DNA from: Pseudomonas sp. St316
GTDB taxonomy: Bacteria > Pseudomonadota > Gammaproteobacteria > Pseudomonadales > Pseudomonadaceae
Assembly: GCF_018325905.1 (NCBI RefSeq)
Contig: NZ_AP021901.1
Span: 5,791,001 to 5,855,000 of the forward strand
Reading direction: 5' to 3'
Length of the DNA stretch: 64,000 nt
Part shown: piece by piece, positions 18,765 to 28,900 of the stretch
Layout of the letters: each line of letters begins with the position of its first letter
How positions within the stretch are numbered: the stretch's first letter is position 1
Position numbers and translations under genes: made by a program
Notes under the pieces: model-generated
What the model was told of the DNA's origin: nothing
Database searches by the model: none
Seen by the model: the letters and a program-made list of their open reading frames with translations, nothing else

Positions 18765-19613
18765 TCACGCTGGCGACCGCGCACTGCCCAACTCAGCCAT
18801 GCCAGGCTCCACCGTCGCGGACCTGGCGTTCAGGACCGGCTGTTGCAAGGCCTCCCGGCCATAAAACACCAGGGCCACCAGCCAACACGTCAACCAGACG
18901 AAAATCCCCGCCCAGAATGTATGGGACATGTAATGCCAGCCCTGCAGGACCCGCGTCGTGCCGTAGACAAACCCCAAGACCAGCGCCCCATGCATCAAGG
19001 CTTTGGAATGACGCCAACGGTAGCGGCGGGCGACGAAATACAGCGCCAGCATCGTGAAGCCGCCGGAGGCATGACCGCCGGGCCAGCAGCGACCGTCACC
19101 GGCAACTTTCAGCAGGTCGAAATTCTGGTACCACTCCTTGTGCTCGATCTTGCCGGCGTACTGGGTGGTTTCCACTGGGCAGTAAACGCTGGTGTGGCCC
19201 TTGAGGTAATGGATCACCCCAGTGCAGAGGGAAAAGGCGAAGACCACATAGAGGAAATCGCGGCGGTGCTTGTGGGCAAAACGCAGTGGTTTGGTCAGCC
19301 GGGTCTTGTCCAGCAGGCGAAGCACCCCGGCCCGTTTTTCCGGCTTGAGGATCGGCCAGACAAACGACAACAACGCACCAATGATCGCCGCCTCACCTGT
19401 CCAGTTCGGAATGACCCGCGCCCATTTGTGGGTGATTTTCTCGAACAGGTGCACGTGCTCCAACGGGAACAGCTGTTGCACCGGATCGTAGAAAAAATCG
19501 CTGATGGCGATGTCGATGCGCGTCATGTCGAACAACAAGAACACAACGGCGGCGCAGAGCAGGGGAATTCCAAGGTTGAGCCCGTAGAAACGGGCGCGAG
19601 CAGACGTCAGCAT
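18765..19613 (-). CDS. PAP2-family membrane phosphatase (lipid phosphatase/phosphotransferase type)
   Basis: A 282-residue integral membrane protein with several hydrophobic helices (GIPLLCAAVVFLLFDM; AAIIGALLSFVWPIL; LVLGFVYGTTRVL; FWAGIFVWLTCWLVALVFYG). PAP2 signatures are present: GRCWPGGHASGGF (the PSGH-type motif) and GWHYMSHTFWAG (His of the third motif). The active site would face the periplasm. The preceding gene, 24 bp upstream in the same operon, is an Ais-like histidine phosphatase. Together they suggest removal or transfer of phosphate on lipid A, core LPS or undecaprenyl-phosphate carriers. LpxT-like is one option, but the exact substrate cannot be read from the sequence. Confidence 0.8.
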   Translation of the reverse strand: MLTSARARFYGLNLGIPLLCAAVVFLLFDMTRIDIAISDFFYDPVQQLFPLEHVHLFEKITHKWARVIPNWTGEAAIIGALLSFVWPILKPEKRAGVLRLLDKTRLTKPLRFAHKHRRDFLYVVFAFSLCTGVIHYLKGHTSVYCPVETTQYAGKIEHKEWYQNFDLLKVAGDGRCWPGGHASGGFTMLALYFVARRYRWRHSKALMHGALVLGFVYGTTRVLQGWHYMSHTFWAGIFVWLTCWLVALVFYGREALQQPVLNARSATVEPGMAELGSARSPA

Positions 19614-19637
19614 GGGCGGTCCTAATCGTAGGAAAAA

Positions 19638-20342
19638 TTACTGAAACGCCACCGAGCGCCAGTCAGATGCTTCGATAAAACCGAGCAACTGCGGCGCTTG
19701 TGGCTGGGCGGTGGAGACGAACAGCGAAGCGCCGTAGCCAAACACCGAGGTGGGTCGTTGGAGTTCGGTTTCCAGGGCCTGCATGCATTCGCTGTGGGTG
19801 ACCAGAATCAGGTTGCGGCCGGGCACCTTGTGGGCCAGGGCGTTACGCAGCAGGTCATGTCGGCAATTGGCCAACCAGTCATCGCCCGTGCTGACCTTAT
19901 TGAACATGTACCCTGCCGTCTGGGCCGTGCGCAGCAACGGGCTGTTGTAGAGGTCGGCGTTGTCCAGGCCCAGTTGTTCGAACCGCGCACCGAGGCCCAC
20001 CGCAACGGCACGGGCCCGGTCGGTGATGCCTTCGCGATCGTTCAGGCACGCGGCCTTGGCGTGATCACAGCGCTCGACATGGCGAACCAGCACGATCATC
20101 TCGCCCTTGGCCCAGCCATCGGCCAAGGCCCGGGCGCCGGCAACATTGCCATGGGCCAGGTCCGGCACTGCCGCCGGGCTGAGCAGCCAGAGGGTCAACG
20201 GGATGACCAGCAGCGCCGACGCCAGCACGACCACGGCGTTTTGGTAACGGGCAAAGCGGCGCGTATCGATCGAGCGCCTCAGGCCGAAAAGGCTCAGTCT
20301 CAGTTCCACATCAAGCCGCCCCGACGGCATCCACCCAGTCAT
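19638..20342 (-). CDS. Histidine phosphatase family protein, Ais/PmrG-like
   Basis: A 234-residue protein with one N-terminal membrane segment (about residues 36-56) followed by a histidine phosphatase domain. [10 protein letters not shown] (Arg87, His88) is the phosphohistidine motif, and [10 protein letters not shown] carries the second His. The spelling VERCD resembles Ais/PmrG, which is proposed to dephosphorylate LPS core heptose in enteric bacteria. It is first in a two-gene operon with the PAP2 phosphatase and is divergent from the chemoreceptor gene. The envelope role is inferred from the family and the neighbour. Confidence 0.75.
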   Translation of the reverse strand: MTGWMPSGRLDVELRLSLFGLRRSIDTRRFARYQNAVVVLASALLVIPLTLWLLSPAAVPDLAHGNVAGARALADGWAKGEMIVLVRHVERCDHAKAACLNDREGITDRARAVAVGLGARFEQLGLDNADLYNSPLLRTAQTAGYMFNKVSTGDDWLANCRHDLLRNALAHKVPGRNLILVTHSECMQALETELQRPTSVFGYGASLFVSTAQPQAPQLLGFIEASDWRSVAFQ

Positions 20343-20405
20343 TCGATGGCGCGACAGTAGAGAGGCCGACGTGGGCAGGCGGTGAAACCAATGTGAAAAA
20401 AGTCT

Positions 20406-20431
20406 TCAGATCCAGGTCCCCCCGCCGATAC
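20406..20431 (+). promoter_or_regulatory. Candidate FliA (sigma-28) promoter for the chemoreceptor
   Basis: TCAGATCC (20406-20413), a 10-bp spacer, then GCCGATAC (20424-20431) resembles the flagellar promoter form TCAAGTCC-N11-GCCGATAA. It lies 90 bp before the start codon, and chemoreceptor genes are commonly FliA-dependent. The spacer is one base short and two or three positions differ. Confidence 0.4.
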
Positions 20432-20521
20432 AGCCCTGCTACATGCTCTTGCTGGCTCTTAACAACAACAATCTTCCAGCCTACCGACGATCAAGCAGCA
20501 CAACGTTCCTGGAGGAATTTG

Positions 20522-22441
20522 ATGAATAGCTGGTTTGGCAACATTAGCGTCAACATGAAATTGGGCCTGGGCTTCGGCCTGGTGCTGGTACTGACCTGCC
20601 TGCTGGCCCTGACCAGTTGGACCAGCCTCGGCGGGCTGATCGACCGCAGCAACTGGATGAGCGACATCACCCAACTCAACGCCGGCCTGACCAAACTTCG
20701 AGTTACGCGCCTGCAATACATGTTGACCAACGGTGACGAGACCGCCGCCCAAAACGTGCAAACCACCCTCGATGGTTTCGTGGCGCAACAGAATGCCCTG
20801 CTCAGCAGCTTCAAGAGCCCGGAAAACGTCAAGTTGCTCAAGGAGCAGAGCGCAGTCATCAGCGCCTACCAGGTGTCCCTGAACAAAATGCGCAGTGCCT
20901 ACCGCACGGGCAATACCGCCCGCGATGCCATGGGCGCTAACGCCGAGATCGCCTACAAGCTGATCGAGACCCTGGATTCGGACGTGCGCAAAATGGCCCC
21001 CGGCGATGAGCGTTTCGCCCAGTTCCAGGCCATCACCCAGGCCAAGCAGGACTTCATGCTGGCCCGCTATGAAGTGCGCGGCTACACCGCCAACAGCAAC
21101 GCCGACACCGAACGCCAGGCCGTCACCCAGCTAGACGCCGCCATCGCGTCGCTCAAGCCGCTGAACGAGCATTTCTCCAGCACCCGCCAGGATGAACTGC
21201 GCCAGCTGGAAAACGCCCTCACCCAATACCGCAGCGCCCTGCAGGCCTTCAAGCTGGTAACCGCCGACGCGGTACAGGCACGCAAGGAAATGACTGACCA
21301 GGGCGCGACCATCGTGACCTTGAGCGAGCAGCTGTACCAGATCCAACTCGACCGCCGCGACGCCGAAAGTGCCCAGGCGCGCACCCTGCAACTGGTCAGC
21401 ACCCTGTTGGCATTGCTGGTCGGCGTCATTGCGGCCGTGATCATCACGCGCCAGATCACCGGCCCGCTGCGCGATACCCTGGCCGTGGTCGAGCGCATTG
21501 CCAGCGGCGACCTCTCGCACACGGTCATCGTCACCCGCCGCGATGAACTGGGCGTGCTGCAACAAGGCATCGCGCGCATGGGCGTGACCCTGCGCGACTT
21601 GATCAGCGGCATCCGCGATGGCGTGACCCAGATCGCCAGCGCCGCCGAAGAGCTGTCCGCCGTCACCGAGCAGACCAGCGCCGGGGTCAACAGCCAGAAA
21701 GTCGAGACCGATCAGGTCGCGACCGCCATGCACGAGATGACCGCCACCGTTCAGGAAGTGGCGCGCAATGCCGAAGAAGCCTCTCAGGCAGCCGCCGCCG
21801 CTGACGGCGAAGCCCGTGCCGGCGACAAAGTGGTCAACGAAGCCATCGCCCAGATCGAGCGCCTGGCCAGCGAAGTGGCGCGCTCCACCGACGCCATGAC
21901 CGTGCTGCAACAGGAAAGCGACAAGATCGGCAGCGTCATGGACGTGATCAAGGCCGTGGCCGAGCAAACCAACCTGCTGGCGCTCAACGCGGCTATCGAA
22001 GCGGCCCGCGCCGGTGAAGCCGGTCGTGGGTTCGCCGTGGTAGCCGACGAAGTCCGTGGCCTGGCCCAGCGCACGCAGAAATCCACCGAGGAAATCGAAG
22101 GCCTGGTGGCCGGCCTGCAGAACGGCACCCAACAAGTGGCCGCCGTGATGAACAACAGCCGCAGCCTCACCGACAGCAGCGTGGCCTTGACCCGCAAGGC
22201 CGGCGTCTCCCTGGAAAACATCACCCGGACCGTGTCGAACATCCAGTCGATGAACCAGCAGATCGCCACCGCCGCCGAACAACAAAGCGCTGTAGCCGAG
22301 GAAATCAGCCGCAGCATCATCAACGTGCGCGACGTCTCCGAACAGACCGCCGCCGCCAGCGAAGAAACCGCGGCCTCCAGCGTTGAACTGGCACGGTTGG
22401 GCAATCAGTTGCAGATGATGGTCAGCCACTTCCGGGTTTGA
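20522..22441 (+). CDS. Methyl-accepting chemotaxis protein, McpS-like with HBM ligand domain
   Basis: Start at ATG 20522 behind GGAGGA gives 639 residues. The upstream in-frame extension lacks a ribosome-binding site. Layout: TM1 about 10-30, a roughly 255-residue periplasmic helical domain, TM2 near 288-308, HAMP, then the signalling domain with hairpin tip [20 protein letters not shown]-terminal phrases ([49 protein letters not shown]) closely resemble P. putida McpS as I recall it. The ligand domain should therefore be a helical bimodular (HBM) domain that senses TCA-cycle acids or related compounds. There is no C-terminal CheR-binding pentapeptide: it ends MMVSHFRV. It signals through CheA/CheW in the polar array. 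Confidence 0.93.
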   Translation: MNSWFGNISVNMKLGLGFGLVLVLTCLLALTSWTSLGGLIDRSNWMSDITQLNAGLTKLRVTRLQYMLTNGDETAAQNVQTTLDGFVAQQNALLSSFKSPENVKLLKEQSAVISAYQVSLNKMRSAYRTGNTARDAMGANAEIAYKLIETLDSDVRKMAPGDERFAQFQAITQAKQDFMLARYEVRGYTANSNADTERQAVTQLDAAIASLKPLNEHFSSTRQDELRQLENALTQYRSALQAFKLVTADAVQARKEMTDQGATIVTLSEQLYQIQLDRRDAESAQARTLQLVSTLLALLVGVIAAVIITRQITGPLRDTLAVVERIASGDLSHTVIVTRRDELGVLQQGIARMGVTLRDLISGIRDGVTQIASAAEELSAVTEQTSAGVNSQKVETDQVATAMHEMTATVQEVARNAEEASQAAAAADGEARAGDKVVNEAIAQIERLASEVARSTDAMTVLQQESDKIGSVMDVIKAVAEQTNLLALNAAIEAARAGEAGRGFAVVADEVRGLAQRTQKSTEEIEGLVAGLQNGTQQVAAVMNNSRSLTDSSVALTRKAGVSLENITRTVSNIQSMNQQIATAAEQQSAVAEEISRSIINVRDVSEQTAAASEETAASSVELARLGNQLQMMVSHFRV

Positions 22442-22447
22442 TCATGA

Positions 22448-22482
22448 CAAACGCCCGTTTCCGGTAGGAGGTGGGCGTTTTG
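22448..22482. terminator. Bidirectional intrinsic terminator
   Basis: The arms aaacgccc and gggcgttt enclose about 16 nt, with a T-rich 3' side on plus (ttttgtgtg) and tttgtc on minus. It lies between the convergent chemoreceptor and fitB genes. Confidence 0.75.
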
Positions 22483-22495
22483 TGTGAGGCCTGAC

Positions 22496-22915
22496 TCAAG
22501 CGTTCCAGGGGTTGATAACCTCAACACCTGGAAACTCGAAATCCTTTGTATTGCGAGTTGCAATCAGAGCGCCGTGGGTACGGCCAATAGCTGCAATTTG
22601 CGCATCGGCCATGCCTGCCGCCCTCCCCTTGGCCTCGCATGATGCAACAAGGGTTGCGTACTCAACCGCTGCGTGAGCATCGAAGGGCAGGATCCTGCCG
22701 GCAAAATCCTCTTCGAACATTGCCATGGCATGGGACTGGAGTTTTTGCTTGCGCTTGCCGAACGGCAGGCGGGCAATGCCATGAAGAATCTCAGCAACCG
22801 TGACCGCGCAAATGACCAGCTCCATGGCAGGCTGCGAATCGATCCAGGCCAGGACGTTCGCGTCTGGCTCGGCACGCATGAACTCTGAAATAACGTTGGT
22901 ATCGAGCAGTATCAT
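22496..22915 (-). CDS. fitB: PIN-domain toxin, FitB/VapC type
   Basis: A 139-residue PIN-domain ribonuclease with the four acidic metal-binding residues in place: Asp5 (LLDTNVIS), Glu42 (TVAEILHG), Asp104 (GMADAQIAA) and Asp125 (TKDF). The length is typical. The ATG overlaps the stop of the upstream antitoxin gene by 4 bp (ATGA), so the two are translationally coupled. Free toxin would cleave RNA and slow growth; the antitoxin holds it inactive. Calling it FitB rather than VapC rests on the GMADAQIAAIGRTHG region and the FitA-like partner. Confidence 0.88.
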   Translation of the reverse strand: MILLDTNVISEFMRAEPDANVLAWIDSQPAMELVICAVTVAEILHGIARLPFGKRKQKLQSHAMAMFEEDFAGRILPFDAHAAVEYATLVASCEAKGRAAGMADAQIAAIGRTHGALIATRNTKDFEFPGVEVINPWNA

Positions 22916-23157
22916 TCAGAAAGATCCACTGCCTTGGCTTTTTCGTCACGTGAAGGCAGATCCAGCTCAACGCCCCCCAGGTCGCTAAACCTGTTTCTGA
23001 TGCGACTCCCCAATCCTCCCGCAGGGCTGACCGTCGCCAATGCGCGCGCCAAAATCAGACGAGCCTCCTCCTCCATGGAGTGACCGTTGTGAGCCGCAGT
23101 GATACGCAGTTGTTCCTTGATTTGATCATCAAGGTTTCGAATAGTGATGCTGGCCAT
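22912..23157 (-). CDS. fitA: FitA-like ribbon-helix-helix antitoxin
   Basis: An 81-residue protein. Residues 1-45 form a ribbon-helix-helix DNA-binding domain (MASITIRNLDDQIKEQLRIT, then GHSMEEEARLILARAL). The C-terminal tail (LGSRIRNRFSDLGGVELDLP) should wrap the FitB/VapC toxin. It starts at ATG 23157 with GGAGGC upstream. It is the first gene of the pair, and an 8+8 palindrome just upstream of the start is the likely site of autorepression. Confidence 0.9.
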   Translation of the reverse strand: MASITIRNLDDQIKEQLRITAAHNGHSMEEEARLILARALATVSPAGGLGSRIRNRFSDLGGVELDLPSRDEKAKAVDLSE

Positions 23158-23168
23158 AATGCCTCCGC

Positions 23169-23188
23169 AATCAATGCAATCATTGATT
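23169..23188. promoter_or_regulatory. Operator palindrome of the fitAB operon
   Basis: A perfect inverted repeat aatcaatg-caat-cattgatt sits 12 bp upstream of the fitA start, next to the ribosome-binding site. Autoregulation by the RHH antitoxin at such palindromes is standard for this family. The site also lies in the gap shared with the divergent Tc operon. Confidence 0.65.
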
Positions 23189-23372
23189 TCAGGCTAGGTC
23201 AAAACCGGCCACGTTGTCCAGCCACGGTGTATCGCCCCTGACGAGCAGAAACAAGCAACGCATCGCCCTTTCGTACAAATCCTCCGCCCTCGTCCTACCG
23301 CCTTTCGTTGCACGCTCCTGTACGGTTTCGCTTGAACAAGCACATTCCGTTCGAATAGGAGATGGACAACTC

Positions 23373-25901
23373 ATGGACGTAAGCGACGACTCACTGCTGC
23401 ATAGGCTCATCGAAGCGCCCATCGGCAAAGACAACACCCGCGCCGATTTCAGAACCGCCCTGCAGCGCATGGGACTGAACTCGGTATTCGACATCATGCG
23501 CATGGGCAAGGCGCAGTTCGCCCTCGAGCTGGGCAAGCACACGGACACCGATGCCGGGCAGGTCTATGACAACGCGGCGTGTTATGCCGGCCAGATCGCT
23601 CGCCTGTATCAGGAGCAGCAAATAGCCTCCAGCGACGCCGGCCAGCGCGTGCGACGCAGCCTGGGCTCGAGCACGCTATCGGAATCCACCCGCTATCAGG
23701 CGCTGTTCAAAGAGAACTGGGATCAGTTCTGCAAGGAAGGCGATATCGCCGCATTCGACTCACCCGTAGCCTATCTGCGGGCGCTGTATCTGTTTGCCGG
23801 GCAGTTGGAAAAAGCCTCCCAGTCCGCCGACAAAATCACCCTGGAACAACGGCGCCAGGATCTCGGGCAGTTGAAAATCAATCGGCAGAGTGCCTTCGTT
23901 ACACAACCGATGCTCGGTATCGTCAACGAAACCTTGCGCAGCCAGATCCAGGCGCACCTGGCAACCAGCGACAAGACCGTCCACGAGGTACTGGCCAGCG
24001 AACACTACCCCTTCTCCCTGCCCTATGACCTGCATCATCACCAATGCCTGCTTGGGCTGGGCGCAGACAAACCGGCCCTCGGCGAATTGAATTATCGGAC
24101 GAGCCTGAAGTTGCCGTTTGCCCCAGGCGACACCGCTTACGGGGTCGTTTCGCAGTTTCGTACCGAGGCGCAAAAGCTGATGTCCGGGCTCAGTCCAGGA
24201 CAGCAGAAACTGCTGCTCGCAGCGCCTGGCCTGGATGCCAACCTCAGTACCCTGAAGAAAAGCTACGGCACTGAAGAGATCAATCGGCTGCATGATCCCG
24301 AGTTCTTCAAGGCCCGCACCGGGCTTGCGACCGAACAGCTCGAGCAACTGCTGGCGCAAGGCATCTATACCCCTCGCACCTCAGCCAACAGTCCAGCGTC
24401 CACGCATTCCAATTATGGTGCCGGGTACATCAACTGGCCGGCCTCGACGCCAGCCCTGGCAATCCTCAAGCCTGGGAATAGCTTTACCAACGCCTCCCGC
24501 GAGCGTTTCGCCCGCCTGCAGCGAATGATCCGGCTGCACCGCTGGAGCGGTATTCCCGTTGCCGAACTGGATACGCTGATCGTCAATGCGTTTCGCGCCG
24601 AAGACAACACAACAATGACGTTCAACAGCAATACCTTGCGCACGCTGGGTGTCTATCGATACCTGAATCAACGCCATGGCATCGCGCCTGAAGAGTTTGC
24701 ATCGCTGCTGCATGACATGCCGACCCGTGCTTGCGGTGAACGGGTTGCGTTGTTCGATCAAGTCTTCAATCACACCCAACTGCTTGAACACCCTCAGGTA
24801 GAAGACCTTGCCATCACGGACCTCAAGACCTTCAGCTATCTCAGTGCCGGCCTTGGGCTTGCCATCACGCAGGATTCGCTGTTGTTGCTCGCCAAGCAGA
24901 CCGAGAAACACCTCTCATCGTTGAAACATGATTTATCCACTGTCTCGTCACTCTATCGCCAGGCCCGTATCGCGCGGATGTTCGGGCTCACGCCCTTGGA
25001 ATGCACAAGACTGGCTCATTTACTGGGCGGGGAACATTTCTGCAAAACCTTGGTGACCGGGTCACTGCACACGTTTAAATCCATGGCGAGCGCCGACATT
25101 CTCGATGTGCTGATGGCATTGGATTGGGCCGTCGGCTGGCTCAGGCAAAACAACCGCGATGTGCTGCAATGGTGTCGCCTGTTCGACACCGCGGAAAATG
25201 ACTTGCCGCTGAATCAGAACCTGGAACAGCGCCTGGCGATACGGCTGGCGGATGCCGACCTTGCCGATGAGCGACGCCTGGTGGAAACCCTGCTGCACGA
25301 CATGGCGGACGTGTCTGCCGAATACGTTCCCGCCGTGCTGCTGATGGCCGACACCAGCGCCATGGCGATTGTCGAGGCCATCAAGGCCTCGCCGGGAAAA
25401 ATGCCGTCCCTGTTGGCGACAGTGCTTCGCGCGGCCCAGGCATGCCATGGATTGCACCTGGGTAGCAGCACGCTCCAGCAGTTGCTGAGCAAGCCAAAGT
25501 GGCTGACCTCCAAGAGCCCGGGAACGTTGACGCCGCACACGCTGTACCTGCTCGAACGCTTCAGTCACTGCGCTCGCCATCACGCACAGTCAGAAGAAAA
25601 CCTGCTGCATTACTTGCACCTTGCCAACCAGCGTACGCAGGACCCGGAGGAGGATGCCAACAGCCTGCTGGCCAGGCTGCTGGACTGGAGCACCGACGAA
25701 GTGAGCTGCCTGACTGCGCAGTTGCAGCACAAACGCGCCACATCAATGGAAGTCGTGGATTGGGTCATGCGTTGCCAGGCGTGCTGCCAAAAAACCGGGC
25801 TATCGGCCAGCATCCTACTCAAGGCAACCGCATTGAACGCCGACAGCGCGACCTCGGACTGGAAGACCGTCGGTGAAGCACTGATCGCGGCCTGCCACTG
25901 A
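23373..25901 (+). CDS. Tc toxin subunit A, N-terminal half (TcaA-like, SpvA/VRP1-related)
   Basis: The start at ATG 23373 (AGGAG 11 nt upstream) gives 842 residues. The protein is helical and cytosolic-looking, with no classical signal peptide. It begins MDVSDDSLLHRLIEAPIG, continues through NSVFDIMRMGKAQFALELGK, and has the VRP1/SpvA-like shell part (PVAYLRALYLFAGQL; YPFSLPYDLHHHQCLLGLG; LNYRTSLKLPFAPGD). The rest resembles the helical shell of Photorhabdus TcdA. The C-terminal pore and TcB-binding parts are missing here and are supplied by the next gene, so TcA is split in two as in TcaA/TcaB. It is the first gene of a four-gene operon. Confidence 0.85.
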   Translation: MDVSDDSLLHRLIEAPIGKDNTRADFRTALQRMGLNSVFDIMRMGKAQFALELGKHTDTDAGQVYDNAACYAGQIARLYQEQQIASSDAGQRVRRSLGSSTLSESTRYQALFKENWDQFCKEGDIAAFDSPVAYLRALYLFAGQLEKASQSADKITLEQRRQDLGQLKINRQSAFVTQPMLGIVNETLRSQIQAHLATSDKTVHEVLASEHYPFSLPYDLHHHQCLLGLGADKPALGELNYRTSLKLPFAPGDTAYGVVSQFRTEAQKLMSGLSPGQQKLLLAAPGLDANLSTLKKSYGTEEINRLHDPEFFKARTGLATEQLEQLLAQGIYTPRTSANSPASTHSNYGAGYINWPASTPALAILKPGNSFTNASRERFARLQRMIRLHRWSGIPVAELDTLIVNAFRAEDNTTMTFNSNTLRTLGVYRYLNQRHGIAPEEFASLLHDMPTRACGERVALFDQVFNHTQLLEHPQVEDLAITDLKTFSYLSAGLGLAITQDSLLLLAKQTEKHLSSLKHDLSTVSSLYRQARIARMFGLTPLECTRLAHLLGGEHFCKTLVTGSLHTFKSMASADILDVLMALDWAVGWLRQNNRDVLQWCRLFDTAENDLPLNQNLEQRLAIRLADADLADERRLVETLLHDMADVSAEYVPAVLLMADTSAMAIVEAIKASPGKMPSLLATVLRAAQACHGLHLGSSTLQQLLSKPKWLTSKSPGTLTPHTLYLLERFSHCARHHAQSEENLLHYLHLANQRTQDPEEDANSLLARLLDWSTDEVSCLTAQLQHKRATSMEVVDWVMRCQACCQKTGLSASILLKATALNADSATSDWKTVGEALIAACH

Positions 25902-25935
25902 CCTCCACCCCCTCTTCGACATTCAAGGATTGAAT

Positions 25936-28900
25936 ATGACCGTTGCCCTTAAAAAGCAGCTTGATGAACACCTGCGCGATGCACAGTTGGCGTTCTACCT
26001 GCACAAGGTCGTGCCCAATAACGCCACGACAATGAACCTGAAGCTCAAGACGGCCCAGGACCTCTACGAATACTGGTTGCTCGACGTGCTGGTCAGCCAG
26101 GATGTGCCCACCACGCCTGTGGCGTGCGCCATTGCCAGCCTGCAGCAATACATCCATCGCATCCTGTTGAACCTGGAGCCCGGTTACGACTCGGACGACA
26201 TAAGCGCCGAACACCTGCGCACGTGGCGCAACGAGATGCATCAGTATCCCACCTGGGCGGCCCATCAAAAGCTGCTCTATTTTCCCGCCACGTATCTGGA
26301 GCCATCGCTCAGGGCCAACAAGAGCGACAACTTCCGGCAACTGGAAAACGACCTCAACCAGCATCGGCTCCAACCCGAAGCGGTTCAGTCGGCAGTCTTG
26401 GCATACCTGAGCCGACTCGAAGAAGTCGCCAACCTGAATATTCTCAATGGCTACGTCGACGGCGAGGACCTTGCCAACAGCACCTATTACTTCATTGCCA
26501 AATCAAGGTCCGAGAACACCTACTTCTGGCGTTCCCTGGACATGGCTCAACGCCCCCTCGACGGTACCCCGCCGCAATCGCCCGCAACCCCACCCAAGCT
26601 TGACTCGCCGGCCCCATACGCCTGGTCGGACTGGGAAAAAGCCGACGTGCCCATCCCCGACAGCGCGGCCGAACACTCGATACGGCCGGTCTGGTTCAAC
26701 AATCGCCTGTTCGTCATATGGGCAGAATGCATCCACCAGGATCCGGCCACCCGCATTGCCCACGTGGACTCCAGCACAACCCAGCCAGGCCCCAGTGCTC
26801 CGCTGTTGCGCCTGAGCCTGTGTTACAAAAAACAGGATGGCAGTTGGAGCACCCCGCGTGTTTGCCTGCAAGGTTATTGCCAGGACAAAGCGCTGCGAGA
26901 CAAGGACGTGCAAGCCATCAAGCCGCTGTTGGGTAGCGTTGCAACACACCAGCGCAAAGGTTCGCACCACTTACTCTTTCTCGCGTTGTGTGTCAGGGGC
27001 TACCAGGCCGACTCGGCCAGCCACTTCATTTTCATTGAATCGACTCGCATCGATAAAAACCTCGGCCACGCAGTTGACCGTTCAGACACAGCAAAAGCAC
27101 CAGGGGCCAAAAAGTACCTTCAGTACCCAAGCGCTGAGCAAGCGCTTCTGGACAGCAGTGCCCATCGCATTCAAGCAAAGGTCCCCCTGCAAGCGAAAGA
27201 AGAGACGCCGGCCACTGATGTCTACGCCAGTGCACAAGGCACGCTTGCTGTCACCGATGTCTACTCCAGCACGCAAACCGAGGCCGCAGCCACTGGCGTT
27301 CATCGCGACACAAAAGACGCGAGTGCTGTAACGGCAACGCAAACGGGTATCTCCTTGGGACAGGATCCTCCCGCCAAGCGCCTCACACCCGACATCACCT
27401 ACGTGACGTCAAGCCTGGGCACCAGCCAACTGCTGGACTTTTCCAACTCCGCGATCAGTGACAGCGACGCCAAAGACCAACCACGCCAGCCGATCAGGTT
27501 GAACACCGTGTTCGCCGCCGAACTGATCCGGCGAACCGAAAACAGCCTGGATGAACTGTTCGATTGGGAGACGCAACACCTGCCGGAACCCGGCTTGCCA
27601 GGTGCTCCCAGCACGCGGATGGACTTCCATGGGGCTTATGGTCGTTACTTCACAGAGCTATTTCTCTACGTACCTTGGTTGGTCGCCGAGCGGTTGAGCA
27701 GCGAGCACCGCTACGAGGAGGCCGAACGCTGGCTGCGCCATGTCTTCGATCCGGGGCGTGGGAGTGATGGGTGCTGGAAGAGTGTTCCGTTGGTCGGCAC
27801 CCACACCTCTGCCTATGCCGATCAGGCCCCCCACGACCCACACCAGATTGCCCTCAGTCATCCGGTGCACTTTCGCAAGGCCCTGTACTTTCTTTACCTG
27901 GATATCCTGATCAACCGTGGCGACGTCGCCTACCGCGAGCAGACCGCCGATAGCCTGAGCGAGGCAAAGCTATGGTATGTGCGAGCACTGGACCTGTTGG
28001 GGCCACGTCCAGTCGTGCAGCCGGTCGATCAGTGGAGCACCATCAGCCTGCAAACGTTGAGCGAAACAACCAACAAACACCTGCGCGCATTTGAACGATC
28101 ACTGGCCCGCTCAAGCGCCACCCCCACGTTGCTGATTCGTGAAGACAGTTCACCGCCCAACTTGCCGAGCGTCGACAGTCCGCAGCTGCGTTTGCCGTTC
28201 AACCCCGAGTTGCTCAAGCGCTGGGACATGACCGAAAGTCGCTTGTACAACCTGCGGCATAACCTCGATATCGCCGGCAAGCCGCTGCATTTGCCGATAT
28301 TCGCGACTGCATCGGACCCTCGCGCCTTGTCCGGCGCCAACGCCCTGAACATCCCGGGCCATGCCGCACAAGACCTGCCGGACGCACACCTTGCGCACTA
28401 TCGTTTCACGGTCATGCAGAGTAAGGCCCTGGGCGCGGTTGAAACCCTCAGCCAGTTCGGCGCCACGCTGCTATCGCTGATCGAACGCAAAGAACAAGTG
28501 CAACTGCAGGAGCTTCAACAACAGCAAGCCTGGGACCTGGCTAAAATCACCGTCGACCTGCAACGCCAGGCGTTGAACATCGACCGTCATAACCGCCAGG
28601 CGCTGTTGGCCAGTAAAGCGATCATCCGGAACCGGGCCAGCCACTACCATCACTTGCTGGAGCAAGGCATCAGTGAGGCCGAGCGCCAAGCCAGTCACCT
28701 GTACCTGCGCAGCGGCGCATTCGAGCTCGATGCATCCCGCGCCCAGGTCGTGGCGGGCGGACTCATGGTGACGCCGAACATTTTCGGCTTCAGCAATGGC
28801 GGCTGTCGCTGGGAAGGTGCGCTGCACGCGACCACGGCCCTCGCCCAAGGCGCCGCCGTCGCCCATCGGACCTCGGCGGCCCATCTCGACCGTACGGCGC

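Noticed and set aside
21131..22429. Minus-strand frames opposite the chemoreceptor gene
   Set aside because: Glycine/histidine-rich shadows of the repetitive signalling domain.
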